64,000 bases of DNA, from the NCBI RefSeq assembly GCF_002723915.1, contig NZ_BEWL01000001.1:372001-436000 (forward strand), written 5' to 3'. The notes beneath the pieces are model-generated. The model was not told where the DNA came from. It did not search any database and worked only from the letters and a program-made list of their open reading frames with translations. Of this stretch, positions 12,420 to 21,544 are shown piece by piece (the stretch's first letter is position 1; each line of letters starts with the position of its first letter). This DNA comes from Gluconobacter albidus (GTDB taxonomy: Bacteria; Pseudomonadota; Alphaproteobacteria; Acetobacterales; Acetobacteraceae). The position numbers were made by a program, and so were the translations under genes.

Positions 12420-14178
12420 AGTCAGCTCTCGGGGGCGGAAACCGGCATCGCGCCGGACCGGAATGCGCAAGGCTCTCAAGCAGGCTCCTGTCATTCCTGC
12501 GCTTACCTGGTCAACGGCGTGCCCCACCTGGGAAAAGCGCATTGTCGCCGGCGAAAGCATCATCCCCTGCCCGCCGCTTTTCCCTGAGGCTGCCAAACAG
12601 GGCATGGACGTCTTCAATGCCCTGAAGCTCGTCGACGTGATGGGCGAGCCGACAATCGGGGAATCCTGCCGGCCATGGCTGAAGGACTTCGCGGAATCCT
12701 TCTTCGGGTCCTACGATCCGGAAACCGGCGTTCGACACATCAGCGAGTTCTTCCTGCTGGTCAGCAAGAAGAACACCAAATCGACCATCGCAGCCGGCGT
12801 CATGCTGACCCAGCTGGTGCTGAACTGGCGGCGATCGGCTGAATTTCTGATCCTGGCACCAACCAAGGAAGCGGCTGACAACGCCTTCAAACCGGCACGG
12901 GACATGGTCCTGAACGATCCGGATCTGGACGCGATCTTCCACGTCCAGCAGTACAACCGCATCATCACCCACCGGCAGACCGGGGCGACGCTCAAGGTCG
13001 TGGCCGCTGACGGTCAGTCGGTGGTCGGCAAGAAGGCGACCGGCATTCTCGTCGACGAACTCTGGGAGTTTGGCAAGAAGCCGACAGGCGAGAACATGCT
13101 CATGGAAGCCATGGGCGGCATCTCGTCGCGCCCTGAAGGTTTTGTGATCTATCTGACCACCCAGTCAGAGGAAGAGCCAGCCGGCGTTTTCAAATCAAAG
13201 CTGGACTATGCCCGCTCCGTCCGCGACGGGAAGATCCAGAACAGGAAGTTCTTCCCGGTCATCTACGAGTTTCCGGCCGCGCTGATTGAGGCTGAGAAGC
13301 ACAAGGATCCGGATTACTGGTACGTCACCAATCCGAACCTCGGCCTGTCGGTCGGAACCGAGTTCCTGATCAGCCAGTTTGACCAGCAGAAAGAAGCTGG
13401 CGAAGGCCCGCTTCGGGTCTGGATGGCCAAGCACCTCAATGTGCAGGTCGGGCTTTCCCTGCGAGAGAAAGCCTGGGCAGGCGCGAAATACTGGGAGCAG
13501 CGAGGGGATCCCAACCTCACCCTGGACGATGTGGTCAGACGCTCCAGTGTCCTGGTCGTGGGGATCGACGGTGGCGGCCTGGACGATTTCCTGTCCATGG
13601 CCGTTCTGGGCTGCGATGCCGAGACCGATGAGTGGCTGCACTGGCAGCGCAGCTGGGTCTATTGCGACGTCCTCAAGACCCGCAAGGAAGAAGCGCCCCG
13701 TTATCTCGATTTCCAAAAACAGCGTGATCTCGTGCTGGTCACAACGATGCAGGACGACATCATCGAACTGGGCGAAATCGCCGCGGATCTGAACCGGTCG
13801 GGAAAACTGGCGCTGATCGGGCTCGACCCGGCTGGCGTGGCGGAGATCGTCTTCGAGCTACGCCGGCAGGAGATCGAGGAAAGCCAGATCGTCGGTGTCA
13901 GTCAGGGCTGGAAGCTCACCGGACCGATCAAGACGCTCGAGCGCAAACTGGCAGATGGCTCTTTCCACCATGGCGGCCGGCCGATCATGGCCTGGGCCGT
14001 TGGGAATGCGAAAGCCCAGGCCAAAGGCAACAACATCGAAATCACCAAGCAGTTGGCGGGCGGAAAGAAGATTGATCCTCTGATGGCGCTGTTCGATGCC
14101 GTGGCCTGCATGTCCAAAAACCCGGAGCCACCCGGACCGAAAAGCATTTTTGACCGTGAGGACCTATGGGATTCCTGA
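12397..14178 (+). CDS. terL: Terminase large subunit
   Basis: 593-residue ATPase-nuclease that drives DNA into the capsid and cuts it. Walker-A-like SKKNTKST at 123-130, Walker B GILVDEL with D220/E221, and a coupling TTQSEEE follow. The nuclease half shows acidic residues in GIDGGGLDDF (about 389-398) and GLDPAG (about 475). It matches the Terminase_1 family of HK97-like phages in length and layout. It overlaps terS and the portal gene, indicating a single packaging operon. Confidence 0.96.
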   Translation: MASDGTVKVSSRGRKPASRRTGMRKALKQAPVIPALTWSTACPTWEKRIVAGESIIPCPPLFPEAAKQGMDVFNALKLVDVMGEPTIGESCRPWLKDFAESFFGSYDPETGVRHISEFFLLVSKKNTKSTIAAGVMLTQLVLNWRRSAEFLILAPTKEAADNAFKPARDMVLNDPDLDAIFHVQQYNRIITHRQTGATLKVVAADGQSVVGKKATGILVDELWEFGKKPTGENMLMEAMGGISSRPEGFVIYLTTQSEEEPAGVFKSKLDYARSVRDGKIQNRKFFPVIYEFPAALIEAEKHKDPDYWYVTNPNLGLSVGTEFLISQFDQQKEAGEGPLRVWMAKHLNVQVGLSLREKAWAGAKYWEQRGDPNLTLDDVVRRSSVLVVGIDGGGLDDFLSMAVLGCDAETDEWLHWQRSWVYCDVLKTRKEEAPRYLDFQKQRDLVLVTTMQDDIIELGEIAADLNRSGKLALIGLDPAGVAEIVFELRRQEIEESQIVGVSQGWKLTGPIKTLERKLADGSFHHGGRPIMAWAVGNAKAQAKGNNIEITKQLAGGKKIDPLMALFDAVACMSKNPEPPGPKSIFDREDLWDS

Positions 14179-15491
14179 AGAGTATTTTCGGCGGTTCTCA
14201 ACGTCCTCTTCCGGAGCGCAGAGAGCCCGTCCTGGCGCAGATCCTCGAAAACCCCAGTACGCCACTGTCTGACATCGGCAACTGGAGCGAGTTTCTGGGA
14301 TTGCCGGGGACCAGTGATGACTGGATCCCGCCTACCAGCGAACGCACGGCGATGGCCTGCTCGGCCGTCTATCGCTGCGTGACGCTGGAAGCTGGCGTCA
14401 TCGCCGGACTGCCCCTGAAAATCTATCGCCTCTCGGTGGATGGCCAGCGCGAAGAACTGTCGAATCACCGGCTGATGCCGCTCCTTCAGACGGCGCCGTT
14501 TCCAGGACGTTCTCTAACAGCCTTCTCCTGGCGGGAACTCTGGGGCGTGAATGTCCTGCTCTGGGGTAACCACTACAGCGCAATCCGCTATGACGGCGCA
14601 GGCCGGGTCATCGGCTTTGACGCCTATATGCCCTGGCAGGTTCAGGTGGTGCGCCTTCCGGGCAAGCGTGGGGTCAATTTCTACGTTTGCACGGATGATG
14701 ACGGCAACAGTGAGGTCCTCCACCAGGAGGACATGCTGCACATTCCCGGTCCGGGCTTTGACGGGATCAAGGGTCTGTCCCGGATCCAGTCTTTCGCACG
14801 TGGCTCTGTCGGGCTGGCGCGCTCCATGGAAGAACGCACGGGCCGGGTCCATCAGAATGCCTCGATGCCGAGCGGCATCATGCAGGTGCAGGGCAAGATG
14901 TCGGATGATGGCTTTCGTCGCCTGAAACGCCAGCTTCAGGAAGCCCATTCCGGTGTCGCCAACTGGGGTAAGACCGTCATCGCAGATGAAGGGTCGAAAT
15001 ACACGCCCTTCCAGCTGTCTCCGCAGGATCTCCAGACGATCGAGGGCAGACGCTATCAGGTGGCCGATATTTCCCGCTTCTTCGGTGTGCCCCTGCATCT
15101 GTTGAACGAGACGGACAAGACGTCGTCCTGGGGGACGGGCCTGTCCGAGAACACGCTGGCTTATCTGATCTTCTCGCTTGATGCGGACCTGCGCCGGATC
15201 GAAAGCGAGCTGAACTACAAGCTGTTCTCGAACACCCGTCTTTTCGTGGAATTTGACCGTGATGGTTTGCTTTCCATGGATCCTGAAAAGACCGCGACAG
15301 TCATGCAGAGCGAGATCTCCAGCGGTGTCAGCACGATCAACGAGGCACGCCGGAAGAAAAATCGTCCACCTGTAACGGGCGGCGATACCCCGCTGATCAA
15401 CAGCACCAACGTGCCGTTGACGACACAGGCGGCAAAAGGGCCAGACAAGTCCTCGCCTGTTCCTCCACCTTCACCAGGGCAACAGGAATGA
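14166..15491 (+). CDS. Portal protein (HK97 family)
   Basis: 441 residues; forms the dodecameric channel at the capsid vertex. Family signs include the start MGFLKSIFGG, SAVYRCVTLEAGVIAGLPL, LWGVNVLLWGNHY, the crown/clip region, and the late PLHLLNETDKTSSWGTGLSE motif, followed by a polar Pro/Thr tail. It overlaps terL by 13 bases and the protease gene by four. Confidence 0.95.
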   Translation: MGFLKSIFGGSQRPLPERREPVLAQILENPSTPLSDIGNWSEFLGLPGTSDDWIPPTSERTAMACSAVYRCVTLEAGVIAGLPLKIYRLSVDGQREELSNHRLMPLLQTAPFPGRSLTAFSWRELWGVNVLLWGNHYSAIRYDGAGRVIGFDAYMPWQVQVVRLPGKRGVNFYVCTDDDGNSEVLHQEDMLHIPGPGFDGIKGLSRIQSFARGSVGLARSMEERTGRVHQNASMPSGIMQVQGKMSDDGFRRLKRQLQEAHSGVANWGKTVIADEGSKYTPFQLSPQDLQTIEGRRYQVADISRFFGVPLHLLNETDKTSSWGTGLSENTLAYLIFSLDADLRRIESELNYKLFSNTRLFVEFDRDGLLSMDPEKTATVMQSEISSGVSTINEARRKKNRPPVTGGDTPLINSTNVPLTTQAAKGPDKSSPVPPPSPGQQE

Positions 15492-16222
15492 AACGCTATG
15501 ATGCCCAGGCAGGCCGGTTCTCGAACCGAGCCCTTCTGGCCTTCACGCAGGCAGGGCTCCCGCAGACCCTGAGCAGCCGGCCACGGGCTGACGGCAAGCC
15601 GGCCGAGATCCTGCTGTATGACGAAATCGGCTTCTGGGGTGTGACGGCCAAGGACTTTGCCGGCCAGCTGGCGCAGGTCGGTCCCGGACCGATCAATCTG
15701 CGGATCAACAGCCCGGGCGGCGATGTCTTCGACGGCCTCGCCATCTATTCGTCGCTCAAGCAGCATGATGGCGCAGTCAACGTGATCATCGACGGTCTGG
15801 CTGCCTCGGCTGCCTCCTACATCGCCCTTGCTGGCGATACGGTCTCGATCGCGCCCAATGCCTTCATGATGATCCACAACGCCTGGGGGCTTGTGATCGG
15901 CAACAAGGCCGACATGACGGCAACGGCAGGTGTCATGTCCAAGATCGACGGCCAGATGGCGGCGCTCTATTCGGGCAAGACCGGCCAAAGCGTCGACGCC
16001 ATTTCGGCCCAGATGGATGCCGAGACCTGGTTCACGGCCCAGGAGGCCCTGGATGCAGGTCTGGCGGACGTCATCGTCGATGATGACCGCTCCGGCGGTA
16101 GTTCGCCCGCAGCCAAGGCAACACAGCCGCCGCCCGAGGACCTGCTCGCACAGGCCGGGGAAATTGCCCTTGCGTCGCGCCGGCGTATGGCCCGTCTGGC
16201 TGAGGCCGAAAACGCACTCTGA
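15488..16222 (+). CDS. ClpP-like prohead maturation protease
   Basis: 244-residue S14-family serine protease that trims the capsid scaffold. The fold is clear: INLRINSPGGDVFDGLAIYS, the nucleophile Ser in DGLAASAASYIAL, the His in AFMMIHNAWG, and the acidic residue downstream in MDAETWFTAQEA. The C-terminal tail (about 200-244) is the usual scaffold-like extension. Position between portal and capsid is canonical. Confidence 0.95.
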   Translation: MKRYDAQAGRFSNRALLAFTQAGLPQTLSSRPRADGKPAEILLYDEIGFWGVTAKDFAGQLAQVGPGPINLRINSPGGDVFDGLAIYSSLKQHDGAVNVIIDGLAASAASYIALAGDTVSIAPNAFMMIHNAWGLVIGNKADMTATAGVMSKIDGQMAALYSGKTGQSVDAISAQMDAETWFTAQEALDAGLADVIVDDDRSGGSSPAAKATQPPPEDLLAQAGEIALASRRRMARLAEAENAL

Positions 16223-16330
16223 CCATGTCCAGACCGACCTCCACGCGAGGCGGCATCAGGTCATGACCCTTCTAGAATGCCGCCAACATTGCGCGGCAGG
16301 TCCTCCTTCATTGCAAAAACAGGAATACCC

Positions 16331-17563
16331 ATGCGTTCCAAGGAACTGCGCGCCAAGCGTGCAAAGCTGATTGCTGACGCCCGCGCCCTGATCAACGGCG
16401 AGACCGTCACTGCCGAACAGAGTGCCCAGTTCGATGCCATGATGGCCGAGGCTGACGAGCTCAAGGCGCGGATCGACCGCATCGAGACCGCAGATGCGGC
16501 TGAAGCAGAACTGGTCGGCCAGATCGCGGCCCGTGGCGAACAGGAAGGCCGTGGGACTGACGAACAGCGCGATCGTGAGACGCAGGAAGTCCGCGTCTTC
16601 GGTGCCTGGCTTCGTGGTGGCATGGACAACCTTTCCGGTGAAGACCGCTTGTTCGCAATGCGCCAGGCGCAGCTCGGCACCGAACTCCGGGCAGCGCAGA
16701 GCACACAGACCGGTCAGGCTGGCGGCTATCTCGTGCCTCCGCTCTTCGAAAATCAGCTGCTGGTGGCCCTGAAAGCCTATTTCACGGCACTGGACCTGTT
16801 TGACGAAATCCCGACCGCAACAGGAGCCCCGCTGCCCTGGCCGACCAATGACGATACGTCTGCCCGTGCCAAGATCATCGGTGAGAACACCACGATCAGC
16901 ACCAGCGACATGAAGTTCGGTATCTCCAGCATCCTGGCCTATCTATACGCCACGGATGCTGTTCTGGTCCCCTGGACGCTGATGCAGGATTCCTTCCTGG
17001 ATCTGGATGCCTTCCTGCGCGGCGCTCTGGCTACCCGCTTCGGGCGCACGCTGGCAGACGATCTGACCAATGGGACTGGCACGAACATGCCGCAGGGTGT
17101 GTGCACGGCCGCAGGCGTAGGCCCCACCACGGCAACCGTCGCCATTGGCTATGACGACATCCTCGATCTGCAGCACAGTGTTGACCCCGCCTATCGTCAG
17201 GGCGCCTCGTTCATGCTGAACGACATGACGTTCAAGGCTCTGCGCAAGCTGAAGGATAACGAGGGCCGTCCGCTGTGGTCGCCGTCCATCGCTGCTGGCG
17301 CACCCGACATGTTCGCGGGCTCGCCGCTGAACATCAACCAGAGCATGCCCGACATTGCGGCCGGCAATAAGGCGATGCTGTTCGGCAACTTCAAAAACTA
17401 CAAGTTCCGCAACGTAAAGGGCCTGTCGGTGGTGCGTTTGAATGAGCGCTACGCTGATGCGCTGCAGACAGCTTACTTCGGATATGCCCGCTTTGGTGGT
17501 GGCGTTCCGGGGGCGGGCACGGCCATCAAGGCCCTGCAGACCGGTGCCCCGACTGGCGGCTGA
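16331..17563 (+). CDS. Major capsid protein (HK97 fold)
   Basis: 410 residues. The N-terminal 100 residues are a coiled-coil delta/scaffold domain (ELRAKRAKLIADARALING and onward) likely removed by the protease; the mature shell domain starts near QTGQAGGYLVPPLFENQLL and continues through the E-loop and P-domain to the end. ATG 16331 is chosen over an upstream ATG-like start at 16277 because it opens the scaffold helix. Confidence 0.95.
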   Translation: MRSKELRAKRAKLIADARALINGETVTAEQSAQFDAMMAEADELKARIDRIETADAAEAELVGQIAARGEQEGRGTDEQRDRETQEVRVFGAWLRGGMDNLSGEDRLFAMRQAQLGTELRAAQSTQTGQAGGYLVPPLFENQLLVALKAYFTALDLFDEIPTATGAPLPWPTNDDTSARAKIIGENTTISTSDMKFGISSILAYLYATDAVLVPWTLMQDSFLDLDAFLRGALATRFGRTLADDLTNGTGTNMPQGVCTAAGVGPTTATVAIGYDDILDLQHSVDPAYRQGASFMLNDMTFKALRKLKDNEGRPLWSPSIAAGAPDMFAGSPLNINQSMPDIAAGNKAMLFGNFKNYKFRNVKGLSVVRLNERYADALQTAYFGYARFGGGVPGAGTAIKALQTGAPTGG

Positions 17564-17583
17564 TCTGACGGAGGAGACGATCT

Positions 17584-18234
17584 ATGAGGAGCATTTCCAT
17601 CGGATCGGCTCCTGCGACGGTTCCCCTGGCATCCGTGCAGGATCTGATGACGGATCTGGGTATCACGGATGCCCAGGCCTTCGATCCCCTCGAGCGGCAT
17701 CTCCTGGATGCGACCGAGGCCGTTCTGGTCTTCATCGGCCGCCCGATCCTGTCCCAGACCTGGCAGGATCAGATCTTTGTCCGACACTTCCCACGAACCC
17801 TGTCCCTTCTGGTTGCGGCCTACCCTGTCCAGAAGGTTCTGGGGATCGTCCGCAACGGGACAGCGTTGTCTCAGGATGAAATCGACGGTCTCGTCATCGC
17901 GGATGAAACCGGCGAGATCTTCCGGCCGGATGCGGAGCGCCCGTTCTGGCATCCGGGGCGCTATGAGATCACCTATGAGGCCGGATACCAGCTTCCGGCC
18001 ACGCAGGACGATGGCACGGCGCTTCTTGGGAACATTCCCCGGCCGATCCAGCTCGCTGTCCGCAGGGTTGCGGCAGCGGCCTACTATGCGGAAGGCCGTG
18101 ACCCTTCCCTGAAGTCCGAAAGTGCCCAGGGCATCGGCTCGACCAGCTGGGTCACACCTGACCCTGCCCTGGGTGGCCTGACACCTGAAGCGGCTGGCCT
18201 CGTCCAGCGCTACCAGTCTCCGGGGACGGCGTGA
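17584..18234 (+). CDS. Head-tail connector (gp6-like)
   Basis: 216 residues. The pattern DLMTDLGITDAQAFDPLERH, a helix with FIGRPI, the FPRTLSLLVAAYPVQ strand and the late IQLAVRRVAAAAYY helix fit HK97 gp6/DUF-type connectors that extend the portal. Located right after the capsid gene; stop overlaps the next start. Confidence 0.8.
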   Translation: MRSISIGSAPATVPLASVQDLMTDLGITDAQAFDPLERHLLDATEAVLVFIGRPILSQTWQDQIFVRHFPRTLSLLVAAYPVQKVLGIVRNGTALSQDEIDGLVIADETGEIFRPDAERPFWHPGRYEITYEAGYQLPATQDDGTALLGNIPRPIQLAVRRVAAAAYYAEGRDPSLKSESAQGIGSTSWVTPDPALGGLTPEAAGLVQRYQSPGTA

Positions 18235-18560
18235 TGGGATACCAGGCAGACTGCCGTCGTCGGCAGATCCGCAAGAAAGGCCGGCTGATGACGCTATCAC
18301 GGCCGAACGAGGCCAACCCGGTCACGCTGATGGCCTATGCCGCACCGCCCGCGACGGCCGCACTGGAATCAGGCGTGTCGGTCATGCCCTTTGTGGCCGA
18401 GACCCTGAACGACGAACTGGCGGCAGCGGGTTACGGGCAACCCCGGAATGCCGACATCCTGACGGATGGCGGTCGTCAATACGCGCTGACAGATGCCACG
18501 CCTGTCTATGACGGCAGCCTGCTCTGCGGCTGGAAACTTTTTGCAGCAGGTGGAACATGA
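18234..18560 (+). CDS. Head closure/head-tail adaptor, 108 aa
   Basis: Small protein of the stopper size class between connector and tail-completion genes. Sequence similarity is weak; the call rests on order and size. ATG 18234 overlaps the previous stop and has GGGG upstream; ATG 18288 with AAGG is a possible alternative. Confidence 0.55.
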   Translation: MGYQADCRRRQIRKKGRLMTLSRPNEANPVTLMAYAAPPATAALESGVSVMPFVAETLNDELAAAGYGQPRNADILTDGGRQYALTDATPVYDGSLLCGWKLFAAGGT

Positions 18561-18979
18561 CCTCTCCCGTCGTCTGGCAGGATGCCTTTGACCGCGCCAC
18601 GGCCGCCGCCACATCGCTGGGACTGGTGGTCAAGGATGCACTCGCACAGGATCAAGAGACGAACACCGGCCCGTGGATCTATTTCGAGACGGCCAGCGCC
18701 TCCTCCGGACGTCTGGGCATGGGCGAGATCGTCGACGAAGAAACCGGCCAGATCTGGCTGCACCTGATGGTGCGGCGCGGAACGGGCGCGATCGACGCCG
18801 TCACGAAACGCAAGGCTCTGTCCGTCGCGTTCCGGGTTCCGGTCGCGCCGCTGCCTGCCGGTCTGTTCTACGACGATCAGGGCTTCGATCCGCCCGATGA
18901 CGATCAGACCGGCAACTGGGTCCGCTTCTCCCTGATGGTGGATTATCGCTATCAGGACATCGTCCTGCCGGCATCCTGA
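18557..18979 (+). CDS. Tail terminator/completion protein, 140 aa
   Basis: Protein of gpU size with an alpha/beta layout (TGQIWLHLMVRRGTGAIDAV, a helix, then WVRFSLMVDYRYQDIVLPAS) typical for tail terminators before the tail tube gene. Overlaps the adaptor by four bases and is followed by a terminator. Confidence 0.65.
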   Translation: MTSPVVWQDAFDRATAAATSLGLVVKDALAQDQETNTGPWIYFETASASSGRLGMGEIVDEETGQIWLHLMVRRGTGAIDAVTKRKALSVAFRVPVAPLPAGLFYDDQGFDPPDDDQTGNWVRFSLMVDYRYQDIVLPAS

Positions 18980-18992
18980 AATTCCTGACGCA

Positions 18993-19015
18993 GCCACCTT
19001 CGGGTGGCTTTTTTT
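18993..19015 (+). terminator. Intrinsic terminator before tail tube gene
   Basis: GCCACC-TTCG-GGTGGC with a seven-T tract that ends 12 bases before the tail tube ATG. It may attenuate read-through from the head genes; the tail tube gene then needs its own promoter or partial read-through. Confidence 0.85.
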
Positions 19016-19027
19016 ATGAGGTGAAAC

Positions 19028-19984
19028 ATGGCCTTTACCGGTGCCACGGCAGGCTATCAGGCCGCCGCGCAGGCGAACGATACTGCGATTTCCTATGCGA
19101 TGGAGCCGAATTACGGCGTCCCGGCCACGGGAAACTACCAGCGCACCCGCTTTACGGGTGAGAACTTCAAGCCGACGGACACGACCCAGCGTCCGGACGA
19201 AATCAATGCCGACATCGAGGCAGCGCAGGCTGTCCTGACGCAGACGGCCGTCGCTGGCACACTGTCGGGTGCGCTGTCTTACGGCACCTACGACGACATG
19301 CTGGCGGCCGTGCTCGGCGCAGACTGGGCAAACAACGTCGCGCAGAATGGCCCTGTCGTGAAGACCTGGACCATCATCGAAAAGATGAACGGCAAATGGG
19401 TGGTGCGTCCGGGCAGCTACTGCACTCAGGCGCAGCTGACCTTTGCCCAAGGCAGCTTTGCGTCGACGTCTTTCGACTTCTCCTGCAAGCAGCAGACGCT
19501 GGCGGATGCCGACCCGGCTGCAACCTACACCGATGCGCCGTCCGGCCGCGTGTTCAACACGGTCGATAACTTCGTCGGCATGACCGTGAACGGCGTGGCT
19601 CCGGATGGCTGCGTCAAGCAGATCCAGATCACGCTCGATCGTGATGGCTCGGGTTCGGATTACGGCATGGGCCATGCCGATGCCTGTGGCATCCGCGTCG
19701 GTCAGCTGCTGGCTTCGGGCTCGGCGCAGATCTTCTTCAAGACCTGGGACATGTATCAGGTCTGGGCCAGTGGCACGCAGGGGCCGATCGTCACCACGGT
19801 CAAGGACGCGGACGGCAACAGCTACGTCCTGACCTTCCTGAATGCGGCGCTGCGCAATCCGGTCATCAATGCCGGCAGCAAGAACTCCTCGATCGTCGCC
19901 ACCTTCGACATCGAGGGCAATCCGCAGGCCGGTGGTGGCACCTTCAAGATCCAGCGCATCCCGGCAGTTGCTCCGGGCGGCTGA
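19028..19984 (+). CDS. Major tail tube protein
   Basis: 318 residues, Phage_tube_2-like. The N-terminus carries AMEPNYGVPATGNYQRTRFTG followed by DTTQRPDEINADIEAAQ, a typical start of this family; the rest is beta-rich with an Ig-like C-terminal part. Preceded by a terminator and AGGTG ribosome site, followed by the tail chaperone genes. High expression is expected. Confidence 0.85.
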   Translation: MAFTGATAGYQAAAQANDTAISYAMEPNYGVPATGNYQRTRFTGENFKPTDTTQRPDEINADIEAAQAVLTQTAVAGTLSGALSYGTYDDMLAAVLGADWANNVAQNGPVVKTWTIIEKMNGKWVVRPGSYCTQAQLTFAQGSFASTSFDFSCKQQTLADADPAATYTDAPSGRVFNTVDNFVGMTVNGVAPDGCVKQIQITLDRDGSGSDYGMGHADACGIRVGQLLASGSAQIFFKTWDMYQVWASGTQGPIVTTVKDADGNSYVLTFLNAALRNPVINAGSKNSSIVATFDIEGNPQAGGGTFKIQRIPAVAPGG

Positions 19985-20035
19985 TCCCCGGAAATCTGCG
20001 CTTTTTATCCCTCATTTCAGACTGGAAAAATTCAC

Positions 20036-20449
20036 ATGCCGAAACTTTCAGACCTCAAGATCGACAGTGCCTCCATCAACGACGGCGTCTGGGTCGATAT
20101 CGAACAGTTCCCCGGCCTGCGGATCCGCACGCGTGGCTACACTGACGCCTTTGTCGACGCGCAGAACCGGCGTCTGGCTGTGGCTGCGGAGAAGTTCCGC
20201 AATGATCCGTCCCGCATTCCAAACGCTGTGCGTCGCGCGATCAACGCAGGCCTGCTGGCTGACTTCCTGATCCTCGATGTCGACGGTCTGTATGCGGACG
20301 ATGCCGAAACCCAGAAGGTCTCGGTGGAAGACTTCGGAAAGCTGATTGCCGATCCCGAATATGCGCGCCTGATGCGCTGCTGCTGGGAGGCTGCCAGCCT
20401 CGTCGCCAACGGCGCGGTTGAGCAGGCCGAGGCCGCTTCGGGAAACTGA
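20036..20449 (+). CDS. Tail assembly chaperone (gpG-like)
   Basis: 137-residue helical protein between tube and tape measure genes, the canonical chaperone slot. The last codons contain the slippery GGGAAAC immediately before the TGA stop, so a fraction of ribosomes should shift to the -1 frame and make the G-T product. Confidence 0.85.
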   Translation: MPKLSDLKIDSASINDGVWVDIEQFPGLRIRTRGYTDAFVDAQNRRLAVAAEKFRNDPSRIPNAVRRAINAGLLADFLILDVDGLYADDAETQKVSVEDFGKLIADPEYARLMRCCWEAASLVANGAVEQAEAASGN

Positions 20450-20805
20450 CGCGGGCGCTGGCATGGTGGCTGGAATGGGGAGAATACCCCGAATTCTGGG
20501 ATGACCTGGAGGGGGAAGATGCCGTGCGTGTCGATCCGGAGCCGCAGTGGCTCTGGATCTGGCGCGCCTGGCATCGTCTTTCTTCAGAACGCCATGAAGC
20601 GCCCCATGGCATCATGATGCCGATGGGTGGCGGTCTGATCAGTGGCCGCCCCCGACAGATCCCCTGGTCATCCGTGCAGCTCTGGGCCGAACACCATGGG
20701 ATGTCCATGCAGGAAATGGCCCTGCTCGATCGCTGTATCGTTCTGATGGACGAAGTTTTCATTCGCCGATGGGTCGAAAAACAGGAGCGGCAGAGAGCAT
20801 CATGA
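20036..20805 (+). CDS. Frameshifted tail chaperone G-T fusion
   Basis: Predicted product of a -1 shift at 20440-20446: 137 residues of the G protein, then 119 residues read from 20446 to 20805. The -1 frame is open without interruption from the slip site and begins TRALAWWLEWGEYPEFWDD, rich in Trp and acidic residues like other T domains. The alternative is an independent start at GTG 20524, which also has a GGAGGGG site nearby; either way the T domain is translated. Confidence 0.75.
20440..20446 (+). promoter_or_regulatory. Programmed -1 frameshift site GGGAAAC
   Basis: In frame G GGA AAC, directly before TGA, an X-XXY-YYZ heptamer differing in one base from the lambda G-T site GGGAAAG. The adjacent stop codon could add pausing. 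Confidence 0.75.
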
Positions 20806-21542
20806 GGCGACGGTCATCTGCTCTGAAATGGTCGGAAGTGATGCATCGGCAGATTGCGATCAACACGACTGCCGCTCTTTCCAGCCCGGCCCTTCATGCC
20901 CTTGTGGCGCAGGAGAGCCGGAGCCTGCGCGATGACGCCATCCACCAGGGACTGGCGTCGGGGGCGTATACGACCCGTGTCGATGGGCAGCTGGGGCGCC
21001 TGGAGGAAGAGGTCCGCCTCGATGGCGGGATCATCACTTATGTCTTCAGTGATCTGGCACAGGCCGCGAACTGGGCGCTGTCAGAATGCCGCAAGCGCTC
21101 ACCCGTGAAGAGCGGGGCCTTCCGCAAGAGCTGGACCATCCTGGTCGACGAAAAGGAATGGACGCAGCCGGCTGCGAAGATCCCAACGGGATCGACAGTC
21201 TGGATCGTCAACACGATGCCCTATGCCCGCAAGATTGACGTTGGTGGCCAGAAAGTCCGCGTCGATCCAAAGATCGTGGAGAGCGTCCGCAGCAGCATGG
21301 GAAGCCGTTTCCCTTCTGTGAAAGCAGAGCGTGGCTTTCAGGCTCTGAAAGGCGGCCGCGATGCCCGTGGTGGGGCAGTTCCTTACATCCTGAAAAGTGC
21401 TGGCATCGCGTCGGGCCTGAGCTGGACCAAAAAGGCCGGCTGGAGCCGGAAACACAAGGCCTATGCCAGCCGTCGACCCGACCGGCAGGCCGGGCAGCAG
21501 ATGCGTTATCCTACCCTTATCCTGACTGAACGGATCTCATAG
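20802..21542 (+). CDS. Minor tail / HK97 gp10-like protein
   Basis: 246-residue basic protein before the tape measure. It contains SPVKSGAFRKSWTI and MPYARKIDVGG, patterns found in HK97-gp10/minor tail proteins, and a strongly basic C-terminus (WSRKHKAYASRRPDRQ). ATG 20802 overlaps the T-frame stop (ATGA). The exact family is uncertain. Confidence 0.6.
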   Translation: MRRRSSALKWSEVMHRQIAINTTAALSSPALHALVAQESRSLRDDAIHQGLASGAYTTRVDGQLGRLEEEVRLDGGIITYVFSDLAQAANWALSECRKRSPVKSGAFRKSWTILVDEKEWTQPAAKIPTGSTVWIVNTMPYARKIDVGGQKVRVDPKIVESVRSSMGSRFPSVKAERGFQALKGGRDARGGAVPYILKSAGIASGLSWTKKAGWSRKHKAYASRRPDRQAGQQMRYPTLILTERIS

Positions 21543-21544
21543 CC

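Noticed and set aside
18506-19675. 389-codon minus-strand frame over tail genes
   Set aside because: Opposes two tail genes and a terminator; composition is that of a shadow.
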